Origin: Sva-07 sp963828415
Lineage (GTDB): Bacteria; Actinomycetota; Acidimicrobiia; Acidimicrobiales; Ilumatobacteraceae
Assembly (NCBI GenBank): GCA_963828415.1
Contig: CAWHEI010000001.1
Coordinates: 124,001 to 188,000, forward strand
Reading direction: 5' to 3'
Length of the DNA stretch: 64,000 nt
This document shows positions 16,911 through 25,609 of the stretch, piece by piece. The stretch's first letter is position 1. Each line of letters opens with the position of its first letter. The translations under genes and the position numbers were made by a program. The notes beneath the pieces were generated by a model, which searched no databases, had not been told where the DNA came from, and saw nothing but the letters and a program-made list of their open reading frames with translations.

Positions 16911-17675
16911 ATGCGTTCAGCAACAACGATTCAACGCAGCCCCCTCATCGTCACCGCCGGTAGCCTCTGTGCCGGCTCGGCGCACACAACGTTCTACGTC
17001 GACGATCGTGAGTCGCTACTCCACAGCTATCTGGTGTTGATTCGCAAGCTCCGGGGCCAGCAGCGACAGTCCACGATCACGCTTCGCGGCGAAGACATCT
17101 CCGTACTCGCAGAACATCTGGGCACGAACGAGGAGCGGATTCTCGAGGACCTGCTCGATCGGATGGGCGCCACACGCGCTCAACGCAAGGCGCTGCTCGC
17201 ATTGTTCGCAGCCGGTGTGCTCACGATCGTTGCGACCGGATCGGTCGCGCTCGACGCCGCCGCCGTCGGAGCTGGTGAGCAGGCGCCAGGTGTTGTCGAT
17301 GAGGTCGCCAGCGCCGTCGAAATGCCTGCCATCGTGACGGAGGCTGCCCTCGGGCGGCCGAATGTGTCCGTGGAGGCACCTCCCGCGACGCCCGGTGCGG
17401 TGAGCGAGCCGGTCCGTGCGATCGCACGGGGCGGTGCCGACTGGGAGTACGCCCTGTCGCTGCACCGGCTCGCGTACGCGCTTGCCCAGCAACCGCTGAC
17501 CGACGCCGAGACCGCCCCGGCCCCCGCGGTCGAGGGCGTGGGTGTGGGTGTGGCTGATGATGGTTCGGTGGTGGGCGTTGGTCTGCCGCCGGTGCCTCCG
17601 GTGGAGGGTGTGGGTGTGGCTGATGATGGTTCGGTGGTGGGCGTTGGTCTGCCGCCGGTGCCTCCCGGCCCCTGA
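16911..17675 (+). CDS. Membrane protein with BldD C-terminal-like domain and extracytoplasmic tandem repeats
   Basis: 254 residues from the ATG at 16911 (TTG at 16905 possible). Residues 36-86 align with the C-terminal domain of the BldD homologue two genes upstream: L-x2-Y-x3-I-x3-R spacing, then R48-G-Q50, eight residues, R59-G-E-D62. This differs from RXD-X8-RXXD only in Gln replacing the first Asp. No helix-turn-helix is present. One membrane helix spans about 94-114, and the rest is Ala/Val/Pro-rich, ending in two near-identical repeats (207-230 and 231-252) containing VADDGSVVGVGLPPVPP. A cytoplasmic c-di-GMP-sensing or BldD-interacting domain tethered to the membrane is inferred and untested. 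The first ~30 residues are uncertain. Confidence 0.6.
   Translation: MRSATTIQRSPLIVTAGSLCAGSAHTTFYVDDRESLLHSYLVLIRKLRGQQRQSTITLRGEDISVLAEHLGTNEERILEDLLDRMGATRAQRKALLALFAAGVLTIVATGSVALDAAAVGAGEQAPGVVDEVASAVEMPAIVTEAALGRPNVSVEAPPATPGAVSEPVRAIARGGADWEYALSLHRLAYALAQQPLTDAETAPAPAVEGVGVGVADDGSVVGVGLPPVPPVEGVGVADDGSVVGVGLPPVPPGP
17529..17666 (+). repeat. In-frame tandem DNA repeat in the BldD-CTD-like membrane gene
   Basis: Two units of 72 and 66 bp with nearly identical bases (GTGGCTGATGATGGTTCGGT in both) encode the C-terminal Val/Gly/Pro repeats. Near identity at silent positions points to a recent duplication or slippage. Confidence 0.85.
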
Positions 17676-17691
17676 GCTCGCAACACGGTGC

Positions 17692-18717
17692 TCACGTCGG
17701 CGGTCGGGAGCCTGCGAACAGCGCCGGAAAGACCTTGGCGACCTTCGCGGTGAGGTAGTCGCCGTACGTGCCTTCCCACGCGGTGACGTCAGTGCCGTCC
17801 CAGCGGGCGGCGTCCGGTAGCGGGGTGTCGTCGAGGGGCAGAGTCGGCACGGTTGCCTCCCACGACGGATCGAAGAAGTACGGGAACGACAGACGGCTGT
17901 GGCGCGACGTGTTGCGTACCCGGTGTGGAGTCGAGCGATACCGGCCGCCCGTGAGCCGTTCGAGCATGTCGCCGAGGTTGCACACGATCGCCCCGGGAGT
18001 CGGAGCAACGTCGAACCACGTCCCGTCGACCGCGCGCACCTGGAGCCCGCCGAGGTGATCCTGGGCGAGCAGGGTCAGCAGGCCGTAGTCGGTGTGCTCA
18101 CCGACGCCCCATGCGTCGGTGTCGCCATCCGTGCCGCTCGACGGGTAGTGGAAGATGCGGAACAGGATCGTCGGGTCGCCGGTGAGGTGCTGCGCGAACC
18201 ACTCCGGCGAGAGACCGAGGCCCAGCGCGATGCCGCGCATCACGGCATCGGCAACCGGCCGGAGCGCGTCGAGCCACTCGAGTACGGCCGTGCGGAGGCC
18301 GTCGTCGTCGGCCGGGAACTGGTTCTGGCCATGCAGCGCCACCGATGCGAGCACGCGCGGATGGTCGGGCGGATGCTCGCTGCCGAAGTAGATCCCCTCC
18401 TTGCGGTCGGGCATCCCGGACGTCAGCTCACCGCCGACGGGGAACCAGCCCCGCCATGCCGCTCCGGCGTTCTCCATCGCGATGCGCTGCTTCTCTTGCT
18501 CCGTGCGGGCGAAGAAGTCGTGCGACGCCGATTCCAGCCGCGCCTGAAGCGCTGTGGGAATCCCGTGGCCGACGATCGAGAAGAAGCCCACCGAACGACA
18601 TGCATCGTCGATCTCCATCGCGACGTCGGCGAGGTCGGCGGCACTGGAGTGAGGGTCGAGCAGCGCTGACACGTCGATCAGCGGCAACGAGTCGCTCGGT
18701 GATGACGTTGCGCTCAC
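17692..18717 (-). CDS. Isopenicillin-N-synthase-like 2-oxoglutarate/Fe(II) dioxygenase
   Basis: 341 residues from the GTG at 18717, with TACGTT (complement of 18724-18729) six bases upstream. The N-terminal DIOX_N part begins LPLIDVSALLD and includes GFFSIVGHGIP. The jelly-roll core has the iron ligands in GEHTDYGLLTLL (His, Asp) and STPHRVRN (His), and RLSFPYFF supplies the 2-oxoglutarate-binding Arg. Family members oxidise small molecules and include ethylene-forming and gibberellin-type oxidases; the substrate is unknown. It is divergent from the DedA-like gene. The sequence upstream of 18717 is not conserved in character. Confidence 0.88.
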   Translation of the reverse strand: MSATSSPSDSLPLIDVSALLDPHSSAADLADVAMEIDDACRSVGFFSIVGHGIPTALQARLESASHDFFARTEQEKQRIAMENAGAAWRGWFPVGGELTSGMPDRKEGIYFGSEHPPDHPRVLASVALHGQNQFPADDDGLRTAVLEWLDALRPVADAVMRGIALGLGLSPEWFAQHLTGDPTILFRIFHYPSSGTDGDTDAWGVGEHTDYGLLTLLAQDHLGGLQVRAVDGTWFDVAPTPGAIVCNLGDMLERLTGGRYRSTPHRVRNTSRHSRLSFPYFFDPSWEATVPTLPLDDTPLPDAARWDGTDVTAWEGTYGDYLTAKVAKVFPALFAGSRPPT

Positions 18718-18758
18718 GATGGCAACGTACCGCTGTGAGCGTTGTCGCCACCGTGCCG

Positions 18759-18764
18759 TAGCGT
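18759..18764 (+). promoter_or_regulatory. Putative -10 element of the DedA-like gene
   Basis: TAGCGT ends eight bases before the ATG at 18773, with no ribosome-binding site between, consistent with leaderless transcription. Confidence 0.45.
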
Positions 18765-18772
18765 CACCCGCC

Positions 18773-19426
18773 ATGTATCGCAGGCCGCTCGCGTTCGGTG
18801 TCGTGGTGGCCGCCGTCGTGCTCGTGTGGGCGCTCGGGGGGTGGACGTGGCTCACCGAGGATGGCAACGTCGAGGAACTGCTCACCGAGACCGGAATCGT
18901 CGGGCCGCTCATCTTCGTGGTGGTGATGTGGCTGACCCAGCCGTTCGGGGTTCCAGGCTTCGTGTACATGGTGCCGGCGGGCATCGTGTGGCCGGCACCA
19001 CTGGCGATCGCCCTGTCGTGGATCGGCAACATGGGTGCGAGCTACCTCGCCTTCGTGTTCGCTCGATGGTTCGCGCGGGATTGGGTACAGGCTCGGATCC
19101 CGGCGAGCATGCATCGTTACGACCGGCAGTTGTCGGAAGGCGGCGTCTGGCCGGTCATCCTGCTGCGACTCGTCTTCGGCCAGCTTCCGCCGGCCGACTG
19201 GCTGCTCGGCGTCAGCAAGGTGAGCACCAGGAACTTCCTGATCGGCACGGGCATCGGCATCATTCCGGGCATCGTGCTGTTCGTCGTTGCGGGCGGCGGG
19301 ATGTTCGACTACCTCGCCGACATGTCGACAGGGACGCGCCAAGTCCTCATCGGTGCGGTGATCGTGGCCGTGATCGTCCGCCGACTCCACCTCCGTCGCC
19401 GACGGGCCGCAGCGGCGACGCAGTAG
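18773..19426 (+). CDS. DedA/VTT (SNARE-associated) family membrane protein
   Basis: 217 residues with about five hydrophobic segments. The central GFVYMVPAGIVWPAPLAIAL and the following GNMGASYLAFVFARWFARD match the VTT/DedA fold, with a glycine-rich re-entrant region and LLRLVFGQLPPADWLLG as the second conserved motif. DedA proteins act as lipid flippases or scramblases (undecaprenyl phosphate or phosphatidylethanolamine in characterised cases). The C-terminus is strongly basic (RRLHLRRRRAAAATQ), probably cytoplasmic. It is divergent from the dioxygenase, and tRNA-Val follows 73 bp downstream. Confidence 0.85.
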   Translation: MYRRPLAFGVVVAAVVLVWALGGWTWLTEDGNVEELLTETGIVGPLIFVVVMWLTQPFGVPGFVYMVPAGIVWPAPLAIALSWIGNMGASYLAFVFARWFARDWVQARIPASMHRYDRQLSEGGVWPVILLRLVFGQLPPADWLLGVSKVSTRNFLIGTGIGIIPGIVLFVVAGGGMFDYLADMSTGTRQVLIGAVIVAVIVRRLHLRRRRAAAATQ

Positions 19427-19499
19427 CGGATCAGGTGGTGTTCGTTCTCCGCACCGGCGCGATATGATTCGGCTTCCCATCGCCCCAGCTCGGGGTCGA

Positions 19500-19576
19500 G
19501 GGCGCGTAGCTCAGTTGGTTAGAGCGCTACCATGACACGGTAGAGGTCCCGGGTTCGAGTCCCGTCGTGCCCACCA
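19500..19576 (+). tRNA. tRNA-Val(GAC), CCA encoded
   Basis: A 77-nt cloverleaf: acceptor GGGCGCG pairs with CGTGCCC, D-arm GCTC...GAGC, anticodon stem CTACC/GGTAG with loop ATGACAC and anticodon GAC at 19534-19536, T-loop TTCGAGT, discriminator A and encoded CCA at 19574-19576. The outermost T-stem pair appears mismatched (C-T). TATGAT at 19462-19467 may be its -10 element. Confidence 0.93.
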
Positions 19577-19706
19577 GTGGAGCCCTGGTACGGAACAATC
19601 CGACCGGGGCTTCGTCGCGCTTCCCGCCATAAGATCGGCGTCTCGTGATCCTTGTGACAAGTCCGTGCTCATCGTGGGTGCACCACGCCGTCATGTCGGT
19701 GCCGGC

Positions 19707-20729
19707 ATGACCGGCTCGGGCTCCTACGTGGTCGGGCTCGACAACGGCGGCACAGCGAACAAGTTCACGGTCATGGATCGCAACGGAGGCTTCCTGATCG
19801 ACCGTCTGGTCGAATTGCCGAGTCGTGTGACCGAGGGACCGGCAGCCGCGATCAGCGCGCTCCGCGACGCCTTCGAAGCGGCGGTCGAGATGGCCGGCAT
19901 CGAACGCAGTGAGGTGCTCGGGGTGGGCTTCGACACGCCAGGGCCGGCAACGGCGCAAGGCGTGATCTCATCGCGCGGAGGCACCAACTTCGCACACGAC
20001 GACTGGAAGGGGTTCGACTTCCGTACAGCACTCGAGGTCGAGCTCGGCCTGCCGGTCGTCTACAACAACGACGCCAACGCCGCGGCGCTCTACGCCCACT
20101 ACGAACACTTCGGGGCGGTCGGCGGAGAACGATCGTCGATCTCGGTGATCGTCGGCACTGGCCTGGGCGGCGGCGTGATCGAAGGTGGTCGGACCGTCAA
20201 GGGCGCTGCAGGGATGGCGGGCGAGCTGGGACACGTGCACATTCCGATGGACGGCCTGCTCGACGACGGGCAACCGACGCCGAGCTGCAACTGCGGATTC
20301 GTCGGCGACGCCGAGAGTGTTGCGTCGCTCACGGGTATCCGGAACAACCTCCTGCCCTACTGGTTGACCCGATTCCCCGACCACGAGCTCGCGGACGTCG
20401 AGCCGCTCGAGGCTGCCAAGCAGGTCAGAGGTTTCGGCGAGCGGGGTGACGAGATGGCGCTGCGCATCTTCGAGCAGCAGGCCATGGCGCTCGGTCGGCT
20501 GTTCACGATCGCCTCCAACTTCACGGACCCCGACCTGTACCTGCTCGGCGGCGGCGTGATCGAAGCCCAGCCAGAATTTCGCGACTGGTTCCTCGAGCGG
20601 ATCGAAGCGCACACGTTGTTGCGCGACGAGCAGCGTGAGGTCGCATCGTTTGCACTCGTGACCGATCTGGACATGGCCGGTGCCCGCGGATCGGCCATCG
20701 CTGCCTCGAGCGTCCTGGTCCATCGCTGA
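19707..20729 (+). CDS. ROK family sugar kinase or regulator-like protein
   Basis: 340 residues from the ATG at 19707. The ATP-binding DxGGT-like motif appears as GLDNGGTANKFTVMD, VVYNNDANAAALYAH and GTGLGGGVIEGG are the ROK signature blocks, and GELGHVHIPMD carries the zinc-ligand histidine. The usual zinc-binding CxCGxxGC is altered to CNCGFVGDAES, so one cysteine is missing. No DNA-binding domain is present, so a glucokinase-like sugar kinase is more likely than an Xyl/Nag repressor. Substrate unknown. It stands alone, convergent with the amidohydrolase pair. Confidence 0.85.
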   Translation: MTGSGSYVVGLDNGGTANKFTVMDRNGGFLIDRLVELPSRVTEGPAAAISALRDAFEAAVEMAGIERSEVLGVGFDTPGPATAQGVISSRGGTNFAHDDWKGFDFRTALEVELGLPVVYNNDANAAALYAHYEHFGAVGGERSSISVIVGTGLGGGVIEGGRTVKGAAGMAGELGHVHIPMDGLLDDGQPTPSCNCGFVGDAESVASLTGIRNNLLPYWLTRFPDHELADVEPLEAAKQVRGFGERGDEMALRIFEQQAMALGRLFTIASNFTDPDLYLLGGGVIEAQPEFRDWFLERIEAHTLLRDEQREVASFALVTDLDMAGARGSAIAASSVLVHR

Positions 20730-20775
20730 CCCGACGAACGTGACGCCGATGGCCTCCGATGCTGATCCGTCGTGA

Positions 20776-21570
20776 TCAGAAGTCGTAGAGCGCGGTGGGG
20801 TTGTCGACCAGCACCCGCCGACGGAGCTCATCGGTCGGCAACCAACGATCGCGCAGCGCGACCAATTCGGTCGTAGTCGGTGGGGCCGCCTGCCCGGGAT
20901 GCGGCCAGTTGCTCGCCCACACCAGACGGTCGGGAGCCCGGGTCGTGAGCACATCGACGAGCCGGGTGACGTCGTCGAAGCCTGGGGGACCGGTCTCGGA
21001 TGACTCGTAGGGGGCCGACAGCTTCACGATCGCTCCATGGTCGACCATGGTCAGCAGCGAACCGAATTCGGCAGCGTCGGGCTCGACCGCCGGCATGAAT
21101 CGGCCGACATGGTCCACCACGATGCCGACGGGAAGGCGGAGCAGACGATCGAGGCGGCCGGGCAGCTCACGGCCATCAAGCTGGAGTTGGATGTGCCATC
21201 CGAACGGCGCGATGTTGGCGGCCACTGCCTCGAGCATGTCCCACGGCACTGCGCCTCCGGGGAGCATGTGAAATCGCGCGCCGCGCACGCCCAGCTCCGT
21301 GAGCCGCGCGAGTTCCTCGGGCTGTGCATTCGGGTCGATCACCACCACACCGCGCGCTGTGTCGCCGAACGTTGCCATGGCGTCGAGTTGGCAGCTGTTG
21401 TCGAGGCCGTAGGTGGTGGGCTGGACGACCACGATGCGTTCGGTGCCGAGGTCGGCTTGCGCAGTGCGGTAGTCGGGCGGGGTCGCATCCGGCGGGCGCA
21501 GCGTCGACGCCGGTGCCACGGGGTAGCGGTGGTCGTAGAAATGGATGTGCGTGTCGCACGCGGTCTGCAT
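20776..21570 (-). CDS. Amidohydrolase (metal-dependent, TIM barrel, PDC-hydrolase-like)
   Basis: 264 residues from the ATG at 21570, which overlaps the upstream gene's stop (ATGA). The N-terminus CDTHIHFYDHRYPV holds the HxH metal motif, and later blocks HIQLQLDGRELPG, VDHVGRF, WASNWPHPG and LVDNPTALYDF fit the Amidohydrolase_2/LigI-like group that opens lactone rings in aromatic catabolism. An alternative start at 21591 lies inside the upstream gene. Translational coupling with the 2-hydroxyacid dehydrogenase suggests a two-step pathway on a carboxylic acid or lactone substrate; the identity is not readable. Confidence 0.87.
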   Translation of the reverse strand: MQTACDTHIHFYDHRYPVAPASTLRPPDATPPDYRTAQADLGTERIVVVQPTTYGLDNSCQLDAMATFGDTARGVVVIDPNAQPEELARLTELGVRGARFHMLPGGAVPWDMLEAVAANIAPFGWHIQLQLDGRELPGRLDRLLRLPVGIVVDHVGRFMPAVEPDAAEFGSLLTMVDHGAIVKLSAPYESSETGPPGFDDVTRLVDVLTTRAPDRLVWASNWPHPGQAAPPTTTELVALRDRWLPTDELRRRVLVDNPTALYDF

Positions 21571-22570
21571 CACCGGCGGGTTCGGTCCCACAAGGCCTGC
21601 AGTCGTGTCGCGTGTTCGGCGTTCAACGATCGCGGTGGGATGATGCCGGCGACGATGGCGTCGACCTGCTCGACGCTGCTGGCCGCTTGGGCGTCGGCAT
21701 TCTCCGGCGTGAGGCCACCGAGGTGGGGGGTTGCGACGACACCCGGAAGTGAAGCCAACTCGGGAGAGGGTCGTTGATCGGCGGCGCGGCCGACGTCGAG
21801 CCCGAGCCCGCCCAACTGGCCGGAGCGGATCGCGTCAGCGACGGCAGACTCGTCGAGCAGCTCGCCGCGACTCACGTTGATCAGCACGGCTCCGCGTCGC
21901 ATCACCGCGAGTTCCGCCGCCCCGATGAGGTTCTCCGTGTCCGCTGATCCTGGTGCGAGCGGAAAAACGGCGTCGGCGACGCGCAGCAATTCGTCGAGCC
22001 CGACGAAGCTGACACCCTCGACCCGCGGGTCGGCCACGAACGGGTCGTACACGAGCACGTCCATGCCGATCGCGACGAGCAATGTGGCCAGGTGTGAGCC
22101 GATCGATCCGAAGCCGATGATGCCCGCCGTTCGGCCCTGCAGCTGCCGGCCGGGACGCTGTGCGGGTGTTCGGCCGGCGGCGTATTCAGCGGACGACAGG
22201 GTGATGTTGCGCGCCACGTCGAGCAGGAGGCCCAGCGCCAACTCCGCTGTCGAGGCAACGAACGTCTTGTCGGCCCGGGCGATCAGGACGCCATTGGCCG
22301 AGGCAGCGTCGACATCGATCGTCGATGTGTCGACGGCACATCGCAAGAAGGCGACCAGGCTCGGCACCCGCTCGAACAGGGCCGCCTCGCCTGCTGTCGA
22401 TCGGTGGGCGATGATCACATCGCAATCCCGTGCGGCATCGATCAGCGCCTCCGTCGACAGGTCGTGATCGAACGGATTCTGCACGACGTCCGCGATCTCC
22501 GTGAGGCGGGGAGCGCGCGTCCGTAGTACGCGTCGCGGTCCTCAGAATTGTGGGTGAGGAACACTCGCAC
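21570..22570 (-). pseudogene. D-2-hydroxyacid dehydrogenase (SerA-like), split by one frameshift
   Basis: The reading begins near GTG 22570 as VRVFLTHNSEDRDAYYGRALP, then shifts frame and continues as RLTEIADVVQNPFDHDLSTE to the stop at 21570. The shift falls at the GGGG run 22508-22511 (CCCC in the gene); one more C restores 333 residues. The NAD-binding Rossmann motif is GFGSIGSHLA, the substrate Arg lies in LINVSRGELLDESA, and the catalytic His in ATPHLGGLTPENA. If the break is real, translation could restart internally at 22484 (MQNPFDHDL) with loss of the first ~30 residues. It is coupled to the amidohydrolase downstream. Confidence 0.78.
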
Positions 22571-22592
22571 GCAATCGACGCTACTGCTCGGT

Positions 22593-23531
22593 CTACGGAG
22601 CGGTGAGAATTCGGTCGAGGGTTCGAGCCATGACGTCTCCGAGCGGATGACGTCTTGGCACGTAGTACAAGACACCGCCGACGGCGTGCTCGAGTTCGAA
22701 GATTCGTCCTCGAATCCAGGCAGCGTCGTCGGCCCCGACGGCCTCCTTGAACGCTGGCCGTTCCGAGGCGGTGAGCACGGCCCACGCAGGAGCGAGGTCC
22801 TGGGCGAGGTCGCCTCGGCCGGCTCCGCCCCAGTCGATGATCGCGCCGAGCCGACCTCGGTCGACCAGCAGATTTCCCGGAATCAGGTCGCCGTGGACGA
22901 AGCCCTCGTCGACGGGTTCGTCGACGACGTCGAGTGCCTCGGCTGCGAGACGGCGCACGGCGGTGACGTCGAAGAAGTCTGCGGCGTGCCAACGCGGGGA
23001 GGCCAGCCACTCGTCGAGTCGTTCGAGCAGTGGGCCGAGCGGGCCGCCACGGTTGCCCGGAGAACGCGGCCGGGCGTCGGGCATGTCGACCGCTCCGATC
23101 GCAACGACTGCGTGGGCGAGATCGTCGGCGAGTGGACCGAGAGCATGTTCATCGAGGTCGTCGCGCAGGGTCCACGCGTCGTGGCCGTCGATCCATTCGA
23201 GGACCGACCAGTCGTGGGGGAACGCCTCGTGGGGTTGGCCGACGTGACGCACCCTCGGTGTCGTGACGGTGGCGCCGATCGACGCCCGTTCGATGTGCCG
23301 GAGAACCTCCATCTCGTGCAGCACGCCGGCTGCGGCCGCCGGACGTCGAGGCAATCGCACCACGAGGTCGGCCACGGTGTCGAGGTGGATCCGCCACATC
23401 GCGTTGTCGGTTCCGGAGGACGCCAGACACTCGATCGGCGACTTCGCCCACTGCGGGCACTCGGCGTCGAGCAGCGCCCGCACGACGGTCTCGCTCGTGT
23501 CGGGTTCGTCGTCGTGGATCCGCTCACTCAT
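22593..23531 (-). CDS. APH-family phosphotransferase
   Basis: 312 residues from the ATG at 23531. The kinase fold shows the glycine-poor N-lobe, the catalytic loop FVHGDLIPGNLLVD and the metal-binding IIDWGGAGRGDLAQD, all standard for aminoglycoside/choline-type phosphotransferases. The closest pattern is to small-molecule or macrolide phosphotransferases of actinobacteria; resistance cannot be inferred from sequence alone. The downstream neighbour begins about 20 bp after its end on the same strand. A longer reading to 23657 lacks conserved sequence. Confidence 0.85.
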   Translation of the reverse strand: MSERIHDDEPDTSETVVRALLDAECPQWAKSPIECLASSGTDNAMWRIHLDTVADLVVRLPRRPAAAAGVLHEMEVLRHIERASIGATVTTPRVRHVGQPHEAFPHDWSVLEWIDGHDAWTLRDDLDEHALGPLADDLAHAVVAIGAVDMPDARPRSPGNRGGPLGPLLERLDEWLASPRWHAADFFDVTAVRRLAAEALDVVDEPVDEGFVHGDLIPGNLLVDRGRLGAIIDWGGAGRGDLAQDLAPAWAVLTASERPAFKEAVGADDAAWIRGRIFELEHAVGGVLYYVPRRHPLGDVMARTLDRILTAP

Positions 23532-23550
23532 GGTGCGAGCATCGCTGGCG

Positions 23551-23940
23551 TCACAGGACGTGGTCGAAGCGGTCAGGCGGCATGATCGTTCCGAAGTAGT
23601 GGTCCTCAGCGGCCGACCACCGTGCTTCCCAGTCGGTTCGGTACTCGTCTCCCTCACGCTCGAGCAGCTGACGCCTGCGCTGCTGCGGCGGTGTGTCGAG
23701 CAGGACCAGGACGTCCAGCACGCTGTGCAGTTCGGGACGAGCGCTGTAGGCGCCCTCGAGGATGACGATGCCCGTCGACGTCACCGTCGACGTTGTCGAT
23801 CGCAGGGGCACGACATCGGAATCCCAGTCAGGCGCCTCCCAGTCGAACGGCGACCAGCTGGCGGCGCCGAGGAGGCGAAGATCGTCGAGCACCTGGCGCG
23901 ATCTGCGCCGGAGTGAGGAGTCCCGAAGTGGAGGGGTCAT
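23551..23940 (-). pseudogene. Uridine-kinase-like fragment lacking the P-loop
   Basis: 129 residues resembling the middle and C-terminal part of uridine kinase-like P-loop proteins: QVLDDLRLLGAASWSPFDWE, then TSTGIVILEGAYSARPEL (the core beta strand), LLDTPPQQRRRQLLEREG and YFGTIMPPDRFDHVL. The first ~50 residues, which should hold the Walker A GxxGxGKS/T motif, are missing, and an in-frame stop sits directly before the ATG at 23940. The next gene ends only 34 bp upstream, so the missing part is not nearby in another frame. A decayed or truncated kinase is most likely; a nucleotide-independent role cannot be excluded. Confidence 0.6.
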
Positions 23941-23974
23941 TCACTGCGTCGGTCATCGGCGATGAGGATCGAGA

Positions 23975-24613
23975 TCAGGGGCAGCCCATCACCCAGCGGT
24001 AGGTGACGTCGACGTCGACATCACCCTCGTTGCCGGTCACGGTGCCGAGCATGGTCACGGTCATCCGTCGTGCGTTCAGGTCGGCGTCGACGCCGCCGGT
24101 GTCGTGCTCGGAGATGACCATCCTCACCGGGCCCTCGTAGCGCTCGGACGAGGACATGTCGCTGGCGAACACAGTCACCTCCAGGTCGACGTCGTCGAAT
24201 TCACCGGTGACCCCGCCGGACAGGTCGGCCGGACCCTGGGCGCTGAACGTGGCGAACGTCGCCGTGGCTGCGGCGTTTTCGACGTTCGTTCCGAATCCGA
24301 ATGCACCGTCCTGGCAGCCGCCGCTCATGCGGAAGCCGAGTTCCTCGTCGGTTGAGTAGTACTGCTCCACCTCCGCCCCGGACAGCTGGAAGGTTCCCTC
24401 GATCAGTTCACCGAACCCAGGTGCGGCATCGTCATCCGAGTCGTCGGTCGTCGCCTCGGAGTCCGCCTGATCGTCCGGTGCGTCGGCGGTCTCCTCGTCG
24501 ACGGACTCGGTGCTCTGCGCACTGTCGGCTGCTGCGTCGTCGCTGCCACCACACCCCGCCGCGCTCATCAACATGGTCAGGACAACGGCACAGCTCGCGG
24601 CGGGTTTGTTCAT
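23975..24613 (-). CDS. Secreted lipoprotein, unknown function
   Basis: 212 residues from the ATG at 24613. The signal peptide MNKPAASCAVVLTMLMSAAG ends in a lipobox-like AAGC, followed by a long acidic Asp/Ser/Thr linker (about 25-75) and a beta-rich domain (LIEGTFQLSGAEVEQYYS ... VDVDVTYRWVMGCP) with two cysteines that may pair. The design is that of a surface-attached domain on a flexible stalk. No family is recognised. It is divergent from the methyltransferase at 24724, and the gap holds that gene's likely -10 element. Confidence 0.7.
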   Translation of the reverse strand: MNKPAASCAVVLTMLMSAAGCGGSDDAAADSAQSTESVDEETADAPDDQADSEATTDDSDDDAAPGFGELIEGTFQLSGAEVEQYYSTDEELGFRMSGGCQDGAFGFGTNVENAAATATFATFSAQGPADLSGGVTGEFDDVDLEVTVFASDMSSSERYEGPVRMVISEHDTGGVDADLNARRMTVTMLGTVTGNEGDVDVDVTYRWVMGCP

Positions 24614-24707
24614 CGTTCGATCGACCGTAGCCGTTCGGGTCGAATCGGGGTCGAGCGAGTCGTTGCCGACCCCCAGTGGCAAGGCCGAGCGAGCGACGCC
24701 AGCCAAC

Positions 24708-24713
24708 TAGCGT
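24708..24713 (+). promoter_or_regulatory. Putative -10 element of the methyltransferase gene
   Basis: TAGCGT lies 10 bases before the ATG at 24724, in the same arrangement as lepA. Confidence 0.4.
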
Positions 24714-24723
24714 CGAGGTCGTC

Positions 24724-25572
24724 ATGCCGTCGTCCGCCAAGAGTTCCACGGAGCCCGGCCCTGAGCCGACCATCACCGAGGCGGCCGCTCGATGGGCGGC
24801 GCAGCTGGAGCGGTGGGCGATCCCCGCGGCGATTCTCGCGAACGCACCCGTATCGCCGTGGCAGCACGACACAGCGATGTTCGTTGTCGACGACACCCTC
24901 GACCGGAACGCACGCGCCGCCGACATCGCACGTTCGGTGCTCCCGGTCGACGGCGGTTCGGTACTCGATGTGGGGTGCGGCGGCGGACGCGCAGCGATGT
25001 CGCTCGTGCCACCTGCAGGAATCGTGATCGGCGTCGATCAGAGCGCCGCGATGCTCGCCGAGTTCGCGCGCGCTGCTTCGTTGGTCGGCGTACGGTCGAA
25101 GACCATCGCAGGGCGTTGGCCCGACGTCGCCGTCGCCACTCCCGTCGCCGATGTCGTCGTGTGTCACCACGTCGCCTACAACGTCGCGAACATCGAGCCG
25201 TTCCTGCGTGCGTTGACCTCACACGCACGCCTCGCCGTGGTGCTCGTGCTCCCGCCTCGACACCCGCTGGCCGCCTGGAATGACGCGTGGCGGCACTTCT
25301 GGGGGCTCGTCCGCCCCACCGGGCCGACCGCCGACGACCTCGCGGAGGTGCTCGCCGGACTCGGACTCGCCGCCGAACGATGGGACGTGCCGAGTCCACC
25401 ACTTGCGAACGCCACAGCGGACCCCGCCTTGCGGATCGCCTCGGCTCGACGTCGGCTGTGTCTGACCGACGATCGCGACGACGAGATCGCTGCGTATCTC
25501 GACGCCAACGAACCCGCGTGGTCGGACACCAACGTCGTGTTTCGTTGGCGCGGCGAGGTCGGAGACGACTGA
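24724..25572 (+). CDS. Class I SAM-dependent methyltransferase
   Basis: 282 residues from the ATG at 24724. The SAM-binding motif I is VLDVGCGGGRAAMSLV, followed by the acidic residue in IVIGVDQSAAMLAEFARA and motif IV region VADVVVCHHVAYNVANIEPF. A ~75-residue N-terminal helical part precedes the Rossmann fold. The C-terminal third contains WRHFWGLVRPTGPTADDL and is of the type seen in SAM methyltransferases without a known substrate. It appears to be a single gene, followed by a tRNA-like palindromic element. Confidence 0.83.
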   Translation: MPSSAKSSTEPGPEPTITEAAARWAAQLERWAIPAAILANAPVSPWQHDTAMFVVDDTLDRNARAADIARSVLPVDGGSVLDVGCGGGRAAMSLVPPAGIVIGVDQSAAMLAEFARAASLVGVRSKTIAGRWPDVAVATPVADVVVCHHVAYNVANIEPFLRALTSHARLAVVLVLPPRHPLAAWNDAWRHFWGLVRPTGPTADDLAEVLAGLGLAAERWDVPSPPLANATADPALRIASARRRLCLTDDRDDEIAAYLDANEPAWSDTNVVFRWRGEVGDD

Positions 25573-25609
25573 CTTGCTCGTCGATACGCCGGGCGGACCG
25601 GGTCGATGC

